From DAIPKP01 sp964539095 (lineage in GTDB: Bacteria; Synergistota; Synergistia; Synergistales; Aminiphilaceae): a DNA stretch of 64,000 bases. The position numbers and the translations under genes were made by a program. The stretch is from NCBI GenBank assembly GCA_964539095.1, contig CAZIFL010000002.1, forward strand, positions 1-64,000, written 5' to 3'. Below, in pieces: positions 32,225 to 40,699 of this stretch. Position 1 is the first letter of the stretch, and each line of letters starts with the position of its first letter. The notes under the pieces were generated by a model that worked only from the letters and a program-made list of their open reading frames with translations, searched no databases and was not told where the DNA came from.

Positions 32225-33415
32225 ATGAGACGAGGATACTATGGAAACTACGGAGGCCGATACGTGCCGGAAACCCTGATACCCGCCCTGGAAGAGCTGG
32301 AGCAGGCCTTCGAAAAAGCCTGGAAGGATGCCACCTTTCGGGAAGAGCTGCGCAAGCTCCATAACCACTACACCGGCCGTCCCTCCCCCCTCTACTGTGC
32401 GGAAAACCTGAGTCGCCATCTCGGAGGAGCCACCATCTACCTCAAGCGGGAGGACTGCAACCACACCGGGGCGCACAAGATCAACAATGCCCTGGCCCAG
32501 GTGCTTCTTGCCAAATCCATGGGGAAGAAACGCATCATCGCCGAGACCGGGGCGGGGCAGCATGGCGTAGCCACCGCCACCGCGGCGGCCCGGTTTGGCC
32601 TGGAGTGTGTGGTCTACATGGGAGAAAAGGACACGGTACGCCAGAGGCTGAACGTGGAAAAAATGGAACTCCTCGGGGCCACGGTATGCCCAGTTACTGC
32701 GGGAAGCCGCACCCTTAAAGATGCCACCAGCGAGGCCATCCGGGATTGGGTAACCAACGTGGAAGGCTCCGCCTACGTCATCGGCTCCGTGGTGGGGCCC
32801 CACCCCTACCCTAAAATGGTGCGGGAGTTCCAGCGCATCATCGGGGAGGAGCTTCGGGAGCAGATTCTTGAACGAGAGGGGCGCCTGCCGGATATCCTGG
32901 TGGCCTGCGTAGGAGGGGGGAGCAACGCCGCGGGATTCTTCGCCCCCTTCGTGGAGGAGCCCTCTATCCGCATGGTGGGGGTGGAAGCCGCAGGAAAGGG
33001 AGTGGATACACCCTATCACGCTGCCACCCTCACTGCGGGCATTCCCGGAGTGCTTCACGGAGCCCTGAGCTATCTGCTGCAGGATCAGGAGGGGCAGATT
33101 ATGGAGGCTCACTCCATCTCCGCCGGGTTGGACTACCCCGGGGTGGGGCCGGAACACAGCTACCTCAAAGATTCTGGCAGGGTAGAGTATTGCAGCATCA
33201 CCGATGAAGAGGCTCTGGAAGGGTTCGAGCTGCTTAGCCGTACCGAGGGAATCATCCCCGCCTTGGAAAGCTCCCATGCGGTGGCCCGGGCGAAAGAGCT
33301 GGCGAAGGAATGTAGAAAGGAAACCCTGCTGGTGATCAACCTCTCCGGTCGGGGAGATAAGGATATGGAGACCGTGCGCGAATACAGGAACGCCGGGAAA
33401 GGAGCCGTGGCATGA
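32225..33415 (+). CDS. trpB: Tryptophan synthase beta chain
   Basis: A 396-aa PLP enzyme joining indole and serine. The PLP lysine lies in REDCNHTGAHKINN, the glycine loop in VACVGGGSNAAG, and AETGAGQHGVATATAAA and EHSYLKDSGRVEY are typical of TrpB1. The ATG at 32225 gives the usual N-terminus MRRGYYGNYGGRYVPETL and has GAGGAGG 10-11 bp upstream; upstream in-frame codons overlap trpF. It overlaps trpA by 4 bp. Confidence 0.95.
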   Translation: MRRGYYGNYGGRYVPETLIPALEELEQAFEKAWKDATFREELRKLHNHYTGRPSPLYCAENLSRHLGGATIYLKREDCNHTGAHKINNALAQVLLAKSMGKKRIIAETGAGQHGVATATAAARFGLECVVYMGEKDTVRQRLNVEKMELLGATVCPVTAGSRTLKDATSEAIRDWVTNVEGSAYVIGSVVGPHPYPKMVREFQRIIGEELREQILEREGRLPDILVACVGGGSNAAGFFAPFVEEPSIRMVGVEAAGKGVDTPYHAATLTAGIPGVLHGALSYLLQDQEGQIMEAHSISAGLDYPGVGPEHSYLKDSGRVEYCSITDEEALEGFELLSRTEGIIPALESSHAVARAKELAKECRKETLLVINLSGRGDKDMETVREYRNAGKGAVA

Positions 33416-34200
33416 ACCGTCTAACCCAGGCCTTTGCAACGAAAACCGCCTTTATCCCCTACATCATGGGGGGAGATCCAACCCTTGCTATCACCGGGGA
33501 GATCCTCCTCCGGCTGGATCAGGCCGGGGCAAACGTGCTGGAGCTGGGGATGCCCTTTTCAGATCCCCAGGCGGACGGGCCGGTAATTCAGGCGGCGGGA
33601 CACCGGGCACTGGAGGGGGGAACCACCCTGGAATCCATCTTTACCCTGCTGGAATCGCTGCAGGGTAAACTGCAAGCCCCGGTGGTACTCATGGGGTACT
33701 GCAACCCCATCTACCGCTACGGCAAGGAGCGCTTTGCAGAGCGGGCTGCCTCGGTGGGGGTGGCGGGGGTTCTCGTGCCGGATCTTCCCCTAGATGAAGA
33801 CCCCGAATGGTGCCCCCTTCTGGAAGCCGCAGGAATCGCCCCCATCGGTATGGTAAGCCCCAACATGGGGACGGAGCGCCTGCGTGCCGTCACGGCTCTG
33901 AGCCGGGGATTTATCTACGGAGTTTCCCTTCTGGGGGTAACCGGAGATTCCCGAGGCCCTCAGCAGGGGATGAAAGCCTATATGGAGCGGGTGCGGAGCT
34001 GTACGGAGCTTCCCATAGCCCTGGGGTTCGGCATCGACTCCCCCAAAAAGGCCGCGGAAGCCGCAAGCTATGCGGATGGGGTGGTGGTGGGAAGCGCCCT
34101 CGTGGAGCTGGTTGAACGGTACGGAGAGAATCGGGAGGTTCTTTTGCAGGAGCTTCTTGGAGCCTTTGCGGGAAGCCTGATGGAGGCCATAGGGCTGTAG
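33412..34200 (+). CDS. trpA: Tryptophan synthase alpha chain
   Basis: A 262-aa TIM-barrel enzyme that releases indole from indole-3-glycerol phosphate. LELGMPFSDPQADGPVIQ carries the catalytic Glu and LVPDLPLDED the catalytic Asp; YGVSLLGVTG and GFGIDSPKKAAE form the phosphate site. It is the last gene of trpEGDCFBA and is followed by a hairpin terminator at 34242-34284. Confidence 0.95.
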   Translation: MNRLTQAFATKTAFIPYIMGGDPTLAITGEILLRLDQAGANVLELGMPFSDPQADGPVIQAAGHRALEGGTTLESIFTLLESLQGKLQAPVVLMGYCNPIYRYGKERFAERAASVGVAGVLVPDLPLDEDPEWCPLLEAAGIAPIGMVSPNMGTERLRAVTALSRGFIYGVSLLGVTGDSRGPQQGMKAYMERVRSCTELPIALGFGIDSPKKAAEAASYADGVVVGSALVELVERYGENREVLLQELLGAFAGSLMEAIGL

Positions 34201-34241
34201 GTTCGCTAAAAAAAGAGAAAGATTTGGAATCTTGTGTTATG

Positions 34242-34284
34242 CTAACCTCCGGCGGCCTGAAATGTTACCGGGGGTTAGTATTTT
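34242..34284 (+). terminator. Terminator of the trp operon
   Basis: Arms 34242-34252 and 34268-34278 pair over 11 bp with one U.G pair and are followed by TATTTT. It lies 41 bp past the trpA stop. Confidence 0.7.
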
Positions 34285-34355
34285 GGGTTTCTTGCTCACC
34301 TTGAGCGTAACGCTGGAGCAATTACCCATACGATGTAGCGAGGAGCCGCAGGAAA

Positions 34356-35138
34356 ATGCTCGCTTCTATAAGTGGAAGGATGACGGATACGAAGGGTTTT
34401 TACAGTGAACTCAGCGAGTTTTACCACTTGATTTATCCCGATTGGGAAAAGAGCCTCCAGCATCAGGCGGAAGCCCTGGATGCGACGATCCGCGAGGCTT
34501 GGCGGGGTTCCGAAACCGTGTTGGATGTCTCCTGCGGCATCGGCACCCAGTCACTCGGTTTGGCGAGCCGTGGGTACAAGGTTACCGCTTCGGATCTTTC
34601 CCCCGGTGCCATTGAACGCGCCGAGCGGGAAGCCCTCCGGCGCGGCCTGGATATCAGCTATTCCGTGGCGGATATGCGGGAGGCCTATACGCATCATGCC
34701 CGCCAATTCGACGTGGTTCTTTCCTGCGATAATTCCATGCCCCATTTACTTACCGACGAGGATATCCTTACGGCATTGAAACAGCTCTATTTGTGTACCC
34801 GTCCGGGCGGAGGGTGTATTGTCACGCTGCGGGACTACGAGAAAGAAGATCTTACCCATCAGCAGGTCAAATCCTACGGTGTGCGTGATGAGGATGGGGT
34901 TCGCTGGCTGCTCTGGCAGGTCTGGGATCCCCAGGGCGAAACGTACAAAATGACCTTCTACGTGGTGGAGGATCGTGGGGCGGAGGAATGCCGAACCCAT
35001 GTTATGCGGTCCACCTACTATCCCATCGGCATTGATCGCTTCATGGGGCTGATGGCGAGCGCCGGTTTCGAGGGGCTCCGGCGATACGATGACCGTTATT
35101 TTCAACCCATGCTCGTAGGAACGAGAACCGTCGAATAG
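34356..35138 (+). CDS. Class I SAM-dependent methyltransferase
   Basis: A 260-aa protein with the Rossmann methyltransferase motifs: VLDVSCGIGTQSLGLA (motif I, about residues 56-71), VTASDLSPGAIERAE (motif II) and FDVVLSCDNSMPHLL (motif IV). The substrate is not evident; small-molecule methyltransferases of this length are common. The start may be ATG 34356 (GAGGAG 13 bp upstream) or ATG 34380. A fragment matching its last 17 codons occurs at 37347-37400, showing that a second copy once existed. It is a single gene with no clear operon partner. Confidence 0.8.
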   Translation: MLASISGRMTDTKGFYSELSEFYHLIYPDWEKSLQHQAEALDATIREAWRGSETVLDVSCGIGTQSLGLASRGYKVTASDLSPGAIERAEREALRRGLDISYSVADMREAYTHHARQFDVVLSCDNSMPHLLTDEDILTALKQLYLCTRPGGGCIVTLRDYEKEDLTHQQVKSYGVRDEDGVRWLLWQVWDPQGETYKMTFYVVEDRGAEECRTHVMRSTYYPIGIDRFMGLMASAGFEGLRRYDDRYFQPMLVGTRTVE

Positions 35139-35278
35139 CCGTATGCGCTTTCCGTATGAAGGGCGTTTCGGTTACGTGGGGCTACGGTTTTTTTGCGGCG
35201 AATATGGCGAGTATGCTTTGAGAGATCCAGAAAAAGGATCATGCCTCAATAGGGGCAGGTCGGAAAAAAGGAAGAGGT

Positions 35279-35989
35279 ATGATGAAAAAGTTCACAATTG
35301 AGGATAATTTTTGGAGTCTGTTCCCGGATGCAAAAATAGGAATCGTGATCTGCAAAAATATCGATAACACCCTTCGAGAGCAGGAGACCTACGAAGCCAT
35401 GCTTGGGGATGCCGAAAAAGAAGCCCTCAAATATCTCCAGGAACCGGAGTTTAGCAATAATGAGGTTATCAAGGTTTGGAGAGAGGCGTTCCAAAAATTC
35501 AAGACCAAGAAAGGGGCGCGCTCTTCCATCGAAGCGCTGATGAAAAGAGTCTCCAAGGGGAATCACATAGGAACCATTAACCCCCTGGTGGATATCTACA
35601 ACGCCACCTCGCTACGATATGGCCTTCCCTGCGGGGGGGAAGATATCGACACTTTTAGAGGAGACATCCGATTGACGAAAGCCCTGGGAGACGAAAGTTT
35701 TATCACCCTGGGAACAGATGAAAGTGCGCCCCCCTATGAAGGAGAAATCGTTTACAAAGATGATGAGGGTGCCATATGCAGATGTTGGAACTGGCGGGAG
35801 TCTGTCAGAACCATGCTGACGGAGAGCACCAAAAACGCATTCCTCTGCATTGAACTTGTGGACACCCAAAGAGAAGAGGCACTGCGAAACGCCTTAGAGT
35901 ATCTGGCAAAAACTGTAGAGGCTCATCTCGGCGGGGTTTGTGAGGTTTCAATCTTGGATATCCACAACAAATCTATCCCGGTTATGTAG
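35279..35989 (+). CDS. B3/B4 domain protein (tRNA-synthetase-like editing fold)
   Basis: A 236-aa protein matching the B3/4 domain, found in the editing region of phenylalanyl-tRNA synthetase beta and in free-standing proteins. The middle and C-terminal parts (SLRYGLPCGGEDIDTFRGDIRLTKA, EIVYKDDEGAICRCWNWRES) are characteristic. Free-standing versions may deacylate mischarged tRNA or amino-acid derivatives, but this is not established. GGAAGAGGT precedes the paired ATG codons at 35279 and 35282. Base composition is more AT-rich than the operons around it. Confidence 0.82.
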   Translation: MMKKFTIEDNFWSLFPDAKIGIVICKNIDNTLREQETYEAMLGDAEKEALKYLQEPEFSNNEVIKVWREAFQKFKTKKGARSSIEALMKRVSKGNHIGTINPLVDIYNATSLRYGLPCGGEDIDTFRGDIRLTKALGDESFITLGTDESAPPYEGEIVYKDDEGAICRCWNWRESVRTMLTESTKNAFLCIELVDTQREEALRNALEYLAKTVEAHLGGVCEVSILDIHNKSIPVM

Positions 35990-36089
35990 TAGCCAGAAGG
36001 AACTGTGTTTTTTCGCTGGGAGTCCGGCGGCATGAGGCGATTCAAAGGAAAGTGTCCGTTTTTACTTGACCACTACGCCTTTTCCGGGG

Positions 36090-36098
36090 TGCTATAAT
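36090..36098 (+). promoter_or_regulatory. Extended -10 promoter for the C_GCAxxG gene
   Basis: TGC-TATAAT (36090-36098) is a perfect extended -10 element, 41 bp before the start codon. A TTGACC lies 21 bp further upstream, too far to be a standard -35. Confidence 0.6.
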
Positions 36099-36138
36099 CG
36101 GTGTCACAAAACGTACCGTTTGGGGTGGGAATTAAGAA

Positions 36139-36573
36139 ATGAAGAAGACTGAAAAAGCAACCTCAACATTCAAGAAAGGTTTTTCCTGTTCTCAAGCCGT
36201 TTTTTCTACCTTCGCAAAGGAATTGGGAGCAGACGAAAATACTGTGTTGAAACTTTCAGATGCTTTTGGTGGTGGCATGGGACGTATGGCCCTCACCTGC
36301 GGGGCTGTTACGGGGGCTTTCATGGTTATTGGCTTGAAATACGGCAGAACATCTGCCGACGATGGGGAGGCAAAACAAAAAACCGCCAATCTCGTCAGGG
36401 AATTTGCTCAAAAATTTGAAGAACGCAATAAAAGTATTGTCTGCAAAGAACTACTGAATTGTGACATCAGCACGGATGAAGGATCGAAGTATGCGAAAGA
36501 ATCTAATCTGACAGCCACTATCTGCCCGAAACTTGTTACTGATGCCGTTGAAATCCTCGAAGAAATTCTGTAG
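36139..36573 (+). CDS. C_GCAxxG_C_C family protein, probable redox protein
   Basis: A 144-aa protein with the family's spaced cysteines: GFSCSQAVF, LTCGAVTGAFM, VCKELLNCDI and TICPKLV. The family is widespread in anaerobes and is thought to bind metal or act in electron transfer, but no reaction is proven. No signal or membrane segment is seen. A clear extended -10 promoter precedes it, and three 8-bp repeats (36583-36606) follow the stop. Confidence 0.88.
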   Translation: MKKTEKATSTFKKGFSCSQAVFSTFAKELGADENTVLKLSDAFGGGMGRMALTCGAVTGAFMVIGLKYGRTSADDGEAKQKTANLVREFAQKFEERNKSIVCKELLNCDISTDEGSKYAKESNLTATICPKLVTDAVEILEEIL

Positions 36574-36582
36574 TAGAAGGCT

Positions 36583-36606
36583 AATATGTGAATATGTGAA
36601 TCCGTG
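36583..36606. repeat. Three 8-bp tandem repeats
   Basis: AATATGTG, AATATGTG and AATCCGTG occur in tandem 9 bp after a stop codon. Confidence 0.8.
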
Positions 36607-36848
36607 AGGCTGTAAACGACGCTTTCCGCATCTCGGGTGCGCATTAGCTGGGTTTCCCTGAATAAGAGAAAGCCCTTGAAAACACTGGATTTGTAATCTT
36701 GTCTCTGCCATAATAGTGCGCCAAAATGGTGCTTCTCAGCCTCAAAACCCTGCATGCGTGGAGGGGATGCCTGTGTCTAAAAAATCGGCTCCCCAGGAGG
36801 GCCTCTCGGAGAAGTTGCTGTTTCATTTATTATTTCGATAACGGTGGT

Positions 36849-37328
36849 GTGGCTGAATTGTGTTATATAATAAAAGAAATGGATGATTCAAGGGCAATCC
36901 CATTGGAATTACTGCATCTCGCAGATCCTTCCGACGAAATGCTGTATTCGTATTTGGATAGGAGTGTGGGCTTTGTTTGTCTTCAAGATTGCAAGGTGAT
37001 TGGTGCATTGCTGATGATACAGACGCGTCCATACACCATGGAAATCATGAATATATCAGTAGACGAGATGTATCAGAATCAAGGAATAGGGAGGCAACTC
37101 ATAGAAAACGCTGTGCAAAAAGCAAAAGATATGGGCATGAAGAAAATAGAAATAGGGACAGGGAATCCCGGGGTTGTGCAGATGCTTTTGTATCAGAAGT
37201 GCGGGTTCAGGATTGTAGGCGTAGATTTTGACTATTTCAGGGTTAATTACAAGGATAAAATTATTGAAAACGGTATCGAATGCCGGGATATGATCAGAAT
37301 GGAGCGGTTTGTTGCGGTGGAGGATTAG
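36849..37328 (+). CDS. GNAT-family N-acetyltransferase
   Basis: About 159 aa with the GNAT core: KVIGALLMIQ (beta-4), MEIMNISVDEMYQNQGIGRQLIENAVQKAKD (acetyl-CoA pyrophosphate loop QNQGIGRQ) and IEIGTGNPGVVQMLLYQKCGFRIVGVDFDYF. The substrate is not readable. The start is uncertain: GTG 36849 gives a complete first strand (VAELCYIIKEMDD), while ATG 36879 loses it; neither has a good Shine-Dalgarno site. The gene is AT-rich compared with its surroundings, a hint of transfer. Confidence 0.8.
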   Translation: MAELCYIIKEMDDSRAIPLELLHLADPSDEMLYSYLDRSVGFVCLQDCKVIGALLMIQTRPYTMEIMNISVDEMYQNQGIGRQLIENAVQKAKDMGMKKIEIGTGNPGVVQMLLYQKCGFRIVGVDFDYFRVNYKDKIIENGIECRDMIRMERFVAVED

Positions 37329-37346
37329 TGTTTTAATCTTTGGTAA

Positions 37347-37400
37347 CACGATGACCGTTATTTCCGCCCCATGCTTATGGGAGCGAGAAGGATTGAATAA
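37347..37400 (+). pseudogene. 3' fragment of a second methyltransferase copy
   Basis: The 54 bp translate as HDDRYFRPMLMGARRIE then stop, matching the end of the methyltransferase at 34356-35138 (YDDRYFQPMLVGTRTVE then stop). The DNA agreement is strong on both sides of the codons compared. No start or upstream portion of the gene is left; the GNAT gene now occupies that position. It is a remnant of a duplication later replaced or deleted. Confidence 0.75.
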
Positions 37401-37490
37401 TCGAATCGCATGCAGTGGTCGCGCAAGGGGCGCTGAATTGAGCTTACCCATCCGTACGATCCAGGAAACCCGAAGCCCAAGACCAGAGAG

Positions 37491-37519
37491 TCCCTCTTTT
37501 CCAGAGTCGTAAAGAGGGA
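37491..37519 (+). terminator. Hairpin after the GNAT/remnant segment
   Basis: Nine-bp arms TCCCTCTTT and AAAGAGGGA (37491-37499, 37511-37519) form a hairpin without a clear T-run. It may end transcription from the GNAT side. Confidence 0.45.
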
Positions 37520-37559
37520 TTCAGGCGTGTGGGGTACTGCGCTTGATCCGATAAAGTGA

Positions 37560-37595
37560 GGGGGCTATCTCCAGTGGAAGGCGGAGATAGCCCCC
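37560..37595 (-). terminator. Hairpin after pheA
   Basis: Perfect 13-bp arms (37560-37572, 37583-37595) lie 22 bp past the pheA stop. The T-run is weak on either strand; termination or 3'-end protection are both possible. Confidence 0.65.
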
Positions 37596-37617
37596 TGGTG
37601 TTTCCGCGGTGGTATTT

Positions 37618-38691
37618 TCAGAGTATGCAGGGGTACGACCCCAGAATGCGGAACCCCGAGGCCAGAGAGCGCACCGCTTCCAGGGCTTCATAGACCGAAG
37701 GATCTTCCAGATGTCCCTCCACGTCCACGAAGAAGGAGTATTCGAAGGGGTTGTGGAGTAGGGGGCGGGATTCGATGAAGGTGAGGTTCAGAGGCTCCTT
37801 CACCAAGGGTTCCAGGGCGGCGAAGAGCGATCCCGGTGTATGGGGCACGGTGAACCGGAAGGATGTTTTGTTCTTCTCCCCCCGCTGGGATTTTCCCTTG
37901 CCGATGGTCCAGAACCGGGTGATGTTATGGGGGGAGTCCTGGATGTTTTGAGCGATAATCGTGAGCCCCCGGCTCTCTGCGGCGATAACCGTGCAGATGG
38001 CGGCGCATTCCGGAGCGCTTCGGGCATGTTCCGCCGCGGCGCTGGTGCTGGAGAGGGGGAGAATCTTTCTTCCCGGAAGGTGGGTGGCGATCCAGCGGCG
38101 GCACTGGGAGAGGGCCTGGGGGTGGGAGCAGACCGTGGTAACTTCCTCCAGGGATGAGATGCTGGCGAGCATGTGTTTTACCGGTACCCGGCGTTCACAG
38201 AGCACGGTGCACTCCTCCGGGGCGGAGGTGAGGGCGTCCAGAGCGGGGCATACCGCCCCCTCCACGGTGTTCTCCACCGGGAGTATGGCCATATTAGCCT
38301 CGTCCCGGTAGAGCAGGGAGAGCACCTCGTCGAAATCTCCGCAGAAGAGCACCTCTCCTTGAGAGCCGAACTGCTCCTGGGCCGCCTGGTGTGAGAAGGA
38401 GCCCTCCGGGCCGAGACAGGCCACCTTAAGGGGGTGCTGCAGGGAGCGGCAGAGGGAGATGATCTCCCTCTGGATGGCTCTCAGGGCCTGGGAGGGAATG
38501 CCCGGATGGTTCCGTGTTAGCCGCTCCAGCACCGCCTCTTCCCGAAGGGGATCGTATACCGGGGCGGATCCCTTGGCGGTTCCGATGGCCCTGGCAATTT
38601 CGCTGCGCTGCCCAATAAGCTCTGCGATCTGATCATCCAGAGCGTCGATCTGATGCCGTAATGTCTGAAGTTCTTGAAAAGCCTCGGTCAC
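37618..38691 (-). CDS. pheA: Chorismate mutase/prephenate dehydratase (P-protein)
   Basis: A 357-aa bifunctional enzyme that converts chorismate to prephenate and then phenylpyruvate. Residues 1-85 form an AroQ mutase domain (LRHQIDALDDQIAELIGQRSEIARAIG). About 90-270 are the dehydratase (LGPEGSFSHQAA, LPVENTVEGAV, DSPHNITRFW), and the rest is an ACT domain with GSLFAALEP and the ESRP motif that binds Phe for feedback control. The GTG at 38691 has GGGAGG 8-9 bp upstream. It lies outside the aro operon, 95 bp downstream of htpX on the same strand, so Phe supply is set separately from Tyr. Confidence 0.94.
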   Translation of the reverse strand: MTEAFQELQTLRHQIDALDDQIAELIGQRSEIARAIGTAKGSAPVYDPLREEAVLERLTRNHPGIPSQALRAIQREIISLCRSLQHPLKVACLGPEGSFSHQAAQEQFGSQGEVLFCGDFDEVLSLLYRDEANMAILPVENTVEGAVCPALDALTSAPEECTVLCERRVPVKHMLASISSLEEVTTVCSHPQALSQCRRWIATHLPGRKILPLSSTSAAAEHARSAPECAAICTVIAAESRGLTIIAQNIQDSPHNITRFWTIGKGKSQRGEKNKTSFRFTVPHTPGSLFAALEPLVKEPLNLTFIESRPLLHNPFEYSFFVDVEGHLEDPSVYEALEAVRSLASGFRILGSYPCIL

Positions 38692-38786
38692 GTTCTTTTC
38701 CTCCCTGACTGTACTGTCCTGCGAACATTTTTTGTTTGTTTGCGGTCTTGCTGCTTTGTCATCTTCCCGCTTGGTCAGTTGCTGCT

Positions 38787-39701
38787 CTACTGCGCTGTGG
38801 CAATCTGCTCGATTCGGGCGATCCGGGATTCCAGCGAGGGGTGGGTGCTGAAAAGGCTATCCAGCCCCTCTTTGTTGAAGGGGTTCACGATGTAGAGGTG
38901 TTGGGTTCCCCGGCTGGCTCCCTGGAGCTTTTCCGGATCATCTGAGAGCTTGCGGAGGGCGTTTACGAGCCCCTTGGGATTTCGGGTGAGTTCCACCGCC
39001 GAGGCATCCGCCAGATACTCTCTCTGGCGGCTTACCGCAAGCTGGATGATGGCCGTAAAGAGAGGGGCCAGAATGGAGAGCAGCAGGGCAATGATCATCA
39101 TCACCGCCTGTCCCTTGCCTCCCCCGGAGTTGTTGCTCCTGCGGCGCCCCATGCTTCCGAAAAAGATGCTCCGCCGGAGGATGTCGCAGATAAGAACGAT
39201 GGAGCCCACCATCACCGCCATGAGCATGGCGAAGCGGATGTCGTAGTTCCGCACGTGGGACATTTCGTGGGCCATCACCGCCTGAAGCTCCTCCCGGTTC
39301 AGCTTTTCCAGCAACCCCCGGGTGATGGCCACGCTGGCGTGCTGGGGATCCCGGCCGGTGGCGAAGGCGTTCATGGCCTCGTCATCCATGAGAAATACCT
39401 TGGGCATGGGAATCCCCCCGGCGATGGAGAGTTCTTCCACCACGTTCCAGAGCTGGGGAGCTTCTTCGTGCTGAATTTCCCTGGCGTGGTTCATGGAGAG
39501 GATCATGGAATCCCCAAAGGACCAGGAGAAGAAGAAGTAGATACCCCCCACCGCGAGAGCCACGGGGATACCGGTATACCAGTCGCCCCCCCAGAGAACC
39601 CCCACCGCAGCCCCGAGAAAGCCCAGAAGCAGCATGAGAAGCACGAAGAGCAGTACGCTGAGGCGTTTGTTATGGTCGATCAGTTTATCAAAGCTTGCCA
39701 T
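38787..39701 (-). CDS. htpX: M48 membrane zinc metalloprotease HtpX
   Basis: A 304-aa inner-membrane protease for quality control of membrane proteins. It has two N-terminal helices (about 15-60), the zinc motif AVMAHEMSHVRNYD (HExxH), two more helices and the distal Glu region REYLADASAVELTRNP. It follows lemA by 4 bp, a pairing seen in many bacteria. Length is normal. Confidence 0.94.
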   Translation of the reverse strand: MASFDKLIDHNKRLSVLLFVLLMLLLGFLGAAVGVLWGGDWYTGIPVALAVGGIYFFFSWSFGDSMILSMNHAREIQHEEAPQLWNVVEELSIAGGIPMPKVFLMDDEAMNAFATGRDPQHASVAITRGLLEKLNREELQAVMAHEMSHVRNYDIRFAMLMAVMVGSIVLICDILRRSIFFGSMGRRRSNNSGGGKGQAVMMIIALLLSILAPLFTAIIQLAVSRQREYLADASAVELTRNPKGLVNALRKLSDDPEKLQGASRGTQHLYIVNPFNKEGLDSLFSTHPSLESRIARIEQIATAQ

Positions 39702-39705
39702 GGTA

Positions 39706-40266
39706 TCAGCTCCAGGAGATGTTTACGGGTTCCCCTTCAGAGGCATCCTGAAGGGTCCACATGGAACGGGGTTCGTAGCCGAGCTTTCGGGAGATCAGGT
39801 TGTTGGGGAAAACGTCTATGGCGATGTTGTACTCTTTCACCGTGTCGTTGTAGTACTGCCGGGCGAAGGCGATCTTGTTCTCCGTGGAGGAGAGTTCTTC
39901 CTGAAGGGCGAGAAAGTTTTGGTTTGCCTTGAGATCCGGATAGTTTTCCGAGACCATCAGAAGAGAGCGCAGCGCCCCGGAGAGCTTGTTCTCCAGAGGG
40001 AGAGCCTCCTCGGGGGAGCCTGCGGCGTGGGCGGCGCTCCGCAGGGCGGTGATTCTCTCAAAAAGCTCCCGCTCGTGGGCGGCGTACGCCTTTACAGTCT
40101 CCACCAAATTGGGTATCAGATCATACCGCCGTTTGAGCTGCACGTCGATCTGGCTCCAGCCGTTTTCCACCCGGGCTTTTTTCCGCACCAGGGAGTTGTA
40201 GATGTAGATGCCGTAGATAACTGCCAAAAGCAGCAAACCTCCAAAGATATACAGTCCTTTTTCCAT
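39706..40266 (-). CDS. lemA: LemA family protein
   Basis: A 186-aa protein with one N-terminal membrane helix (GLYIFGGLLLLAVIYGIYIY) and the long helical LemA domain: YNSLVRKKARVENGWSQIDVQLKRRYDLIPNLVETVK, and a C-terminal YNIAIDVFPNNLISRKLGY. The helical part likely faces outward. Function is not established; it is commonly encoded with HtpX. A GGGGG-type site precedes the ATG. Confidence 0.93.
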   Translation of the reverse strand: MEKGLYIFGGLLLLAVIYGIYIYNSLVRKKARVENGWSQIDVQLKRRYDLIPNLVETVKAYAAHERELFERITALRSAAHAAGSPEEALPLENKLSGALRSLLMVSENYPDLKANQNFLALQEELSSTENKIAFARQYYNDTVKEYNIAIDVFPNNLISRKLGYEPRSMWTLQDASEGEPVNISWS

Positions 40267-40508
40267 TCGTAAAGCCCCCTTTCACAATAGGATCTTCGAT
40301 AGGATCTCCTCTGATTATGAAGCAAAAAGGCGCAGGAGCATAGAGGGGAATTGCTTTTTGTCTCCTCTTGGGGAGAGTCGGAGAAGACTGGGAGAAGACT
40401 CAGGGAAAATTTTTGGCTTTTTCCGGGTGTGATGTGTAGTACGGAAATGCGTTTTTGTGATAAAGTGTTCGCAATTTCGCGTTTTTTGTTCTGGCATATG
40501 CCTGTAAT

Positions 40509-40547
40509 GTCATCTGGCAACGACATCTGGTAACGTCATCTGGAAAA
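40509..40547. repeat. Three 13-bp tandem repeats upstream of brnQ
   Basis: GTCATCTGGCAAC, GACATCTGGTAAC and GTCATCTGGAAAA follow each other without gaps. Confidence 0.85.
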
Positions 40548-40639
40548 GGATACGGTGAAAAGGGAAGGGGGTGGAGGTTTTCCCAGGGTTTCAAAGTGCC
40601 TGCGCACACGGCTGGTGGAGATGCTTTTTCGTTTACGTG

Positions 40640-40684
40640 TCTACTGAATCTGCTGAATCTAATGAATTTAATGAATCTACTGGA
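40640..40684 (+). repeat. Five 9-bp tandem repeats abutting the brnQ ribosome-binding site
   Basis: TCTACTGAA, TCTGCTGAA, TCTAATGAA, TTTAATGAA and TCTACTGGA run in tandem; the GAAGGGAG site of brnQ begins at the last unit. The number of units could alter mRNA structure or expression. Confidence 0.85.
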
Positions 40685-40699
40685 AGGGAGTTTTGCTTT

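Larger units (their letters stand above)
40267..40699. other. Divergent intergenic region rich in short tandem repeats
   Basis: This 433-bp region separates lemA from brnQ. It contains three 13-bp repeats (40509-40547) and five 9-bp repeats (40640-40684) and no supported gene. A frame reading into brnQ from 40571 is open but has no reason to be translated; promoters could not be assigned with confidence. Confidence 0.6.

Noticed and set aside
40571..40699. Branched-chain leader peptide before brnQ
   Set aside because: The open frame joins brnQ in frame without a stop, has few Leu/Ile/Val codons and no terminator follows.
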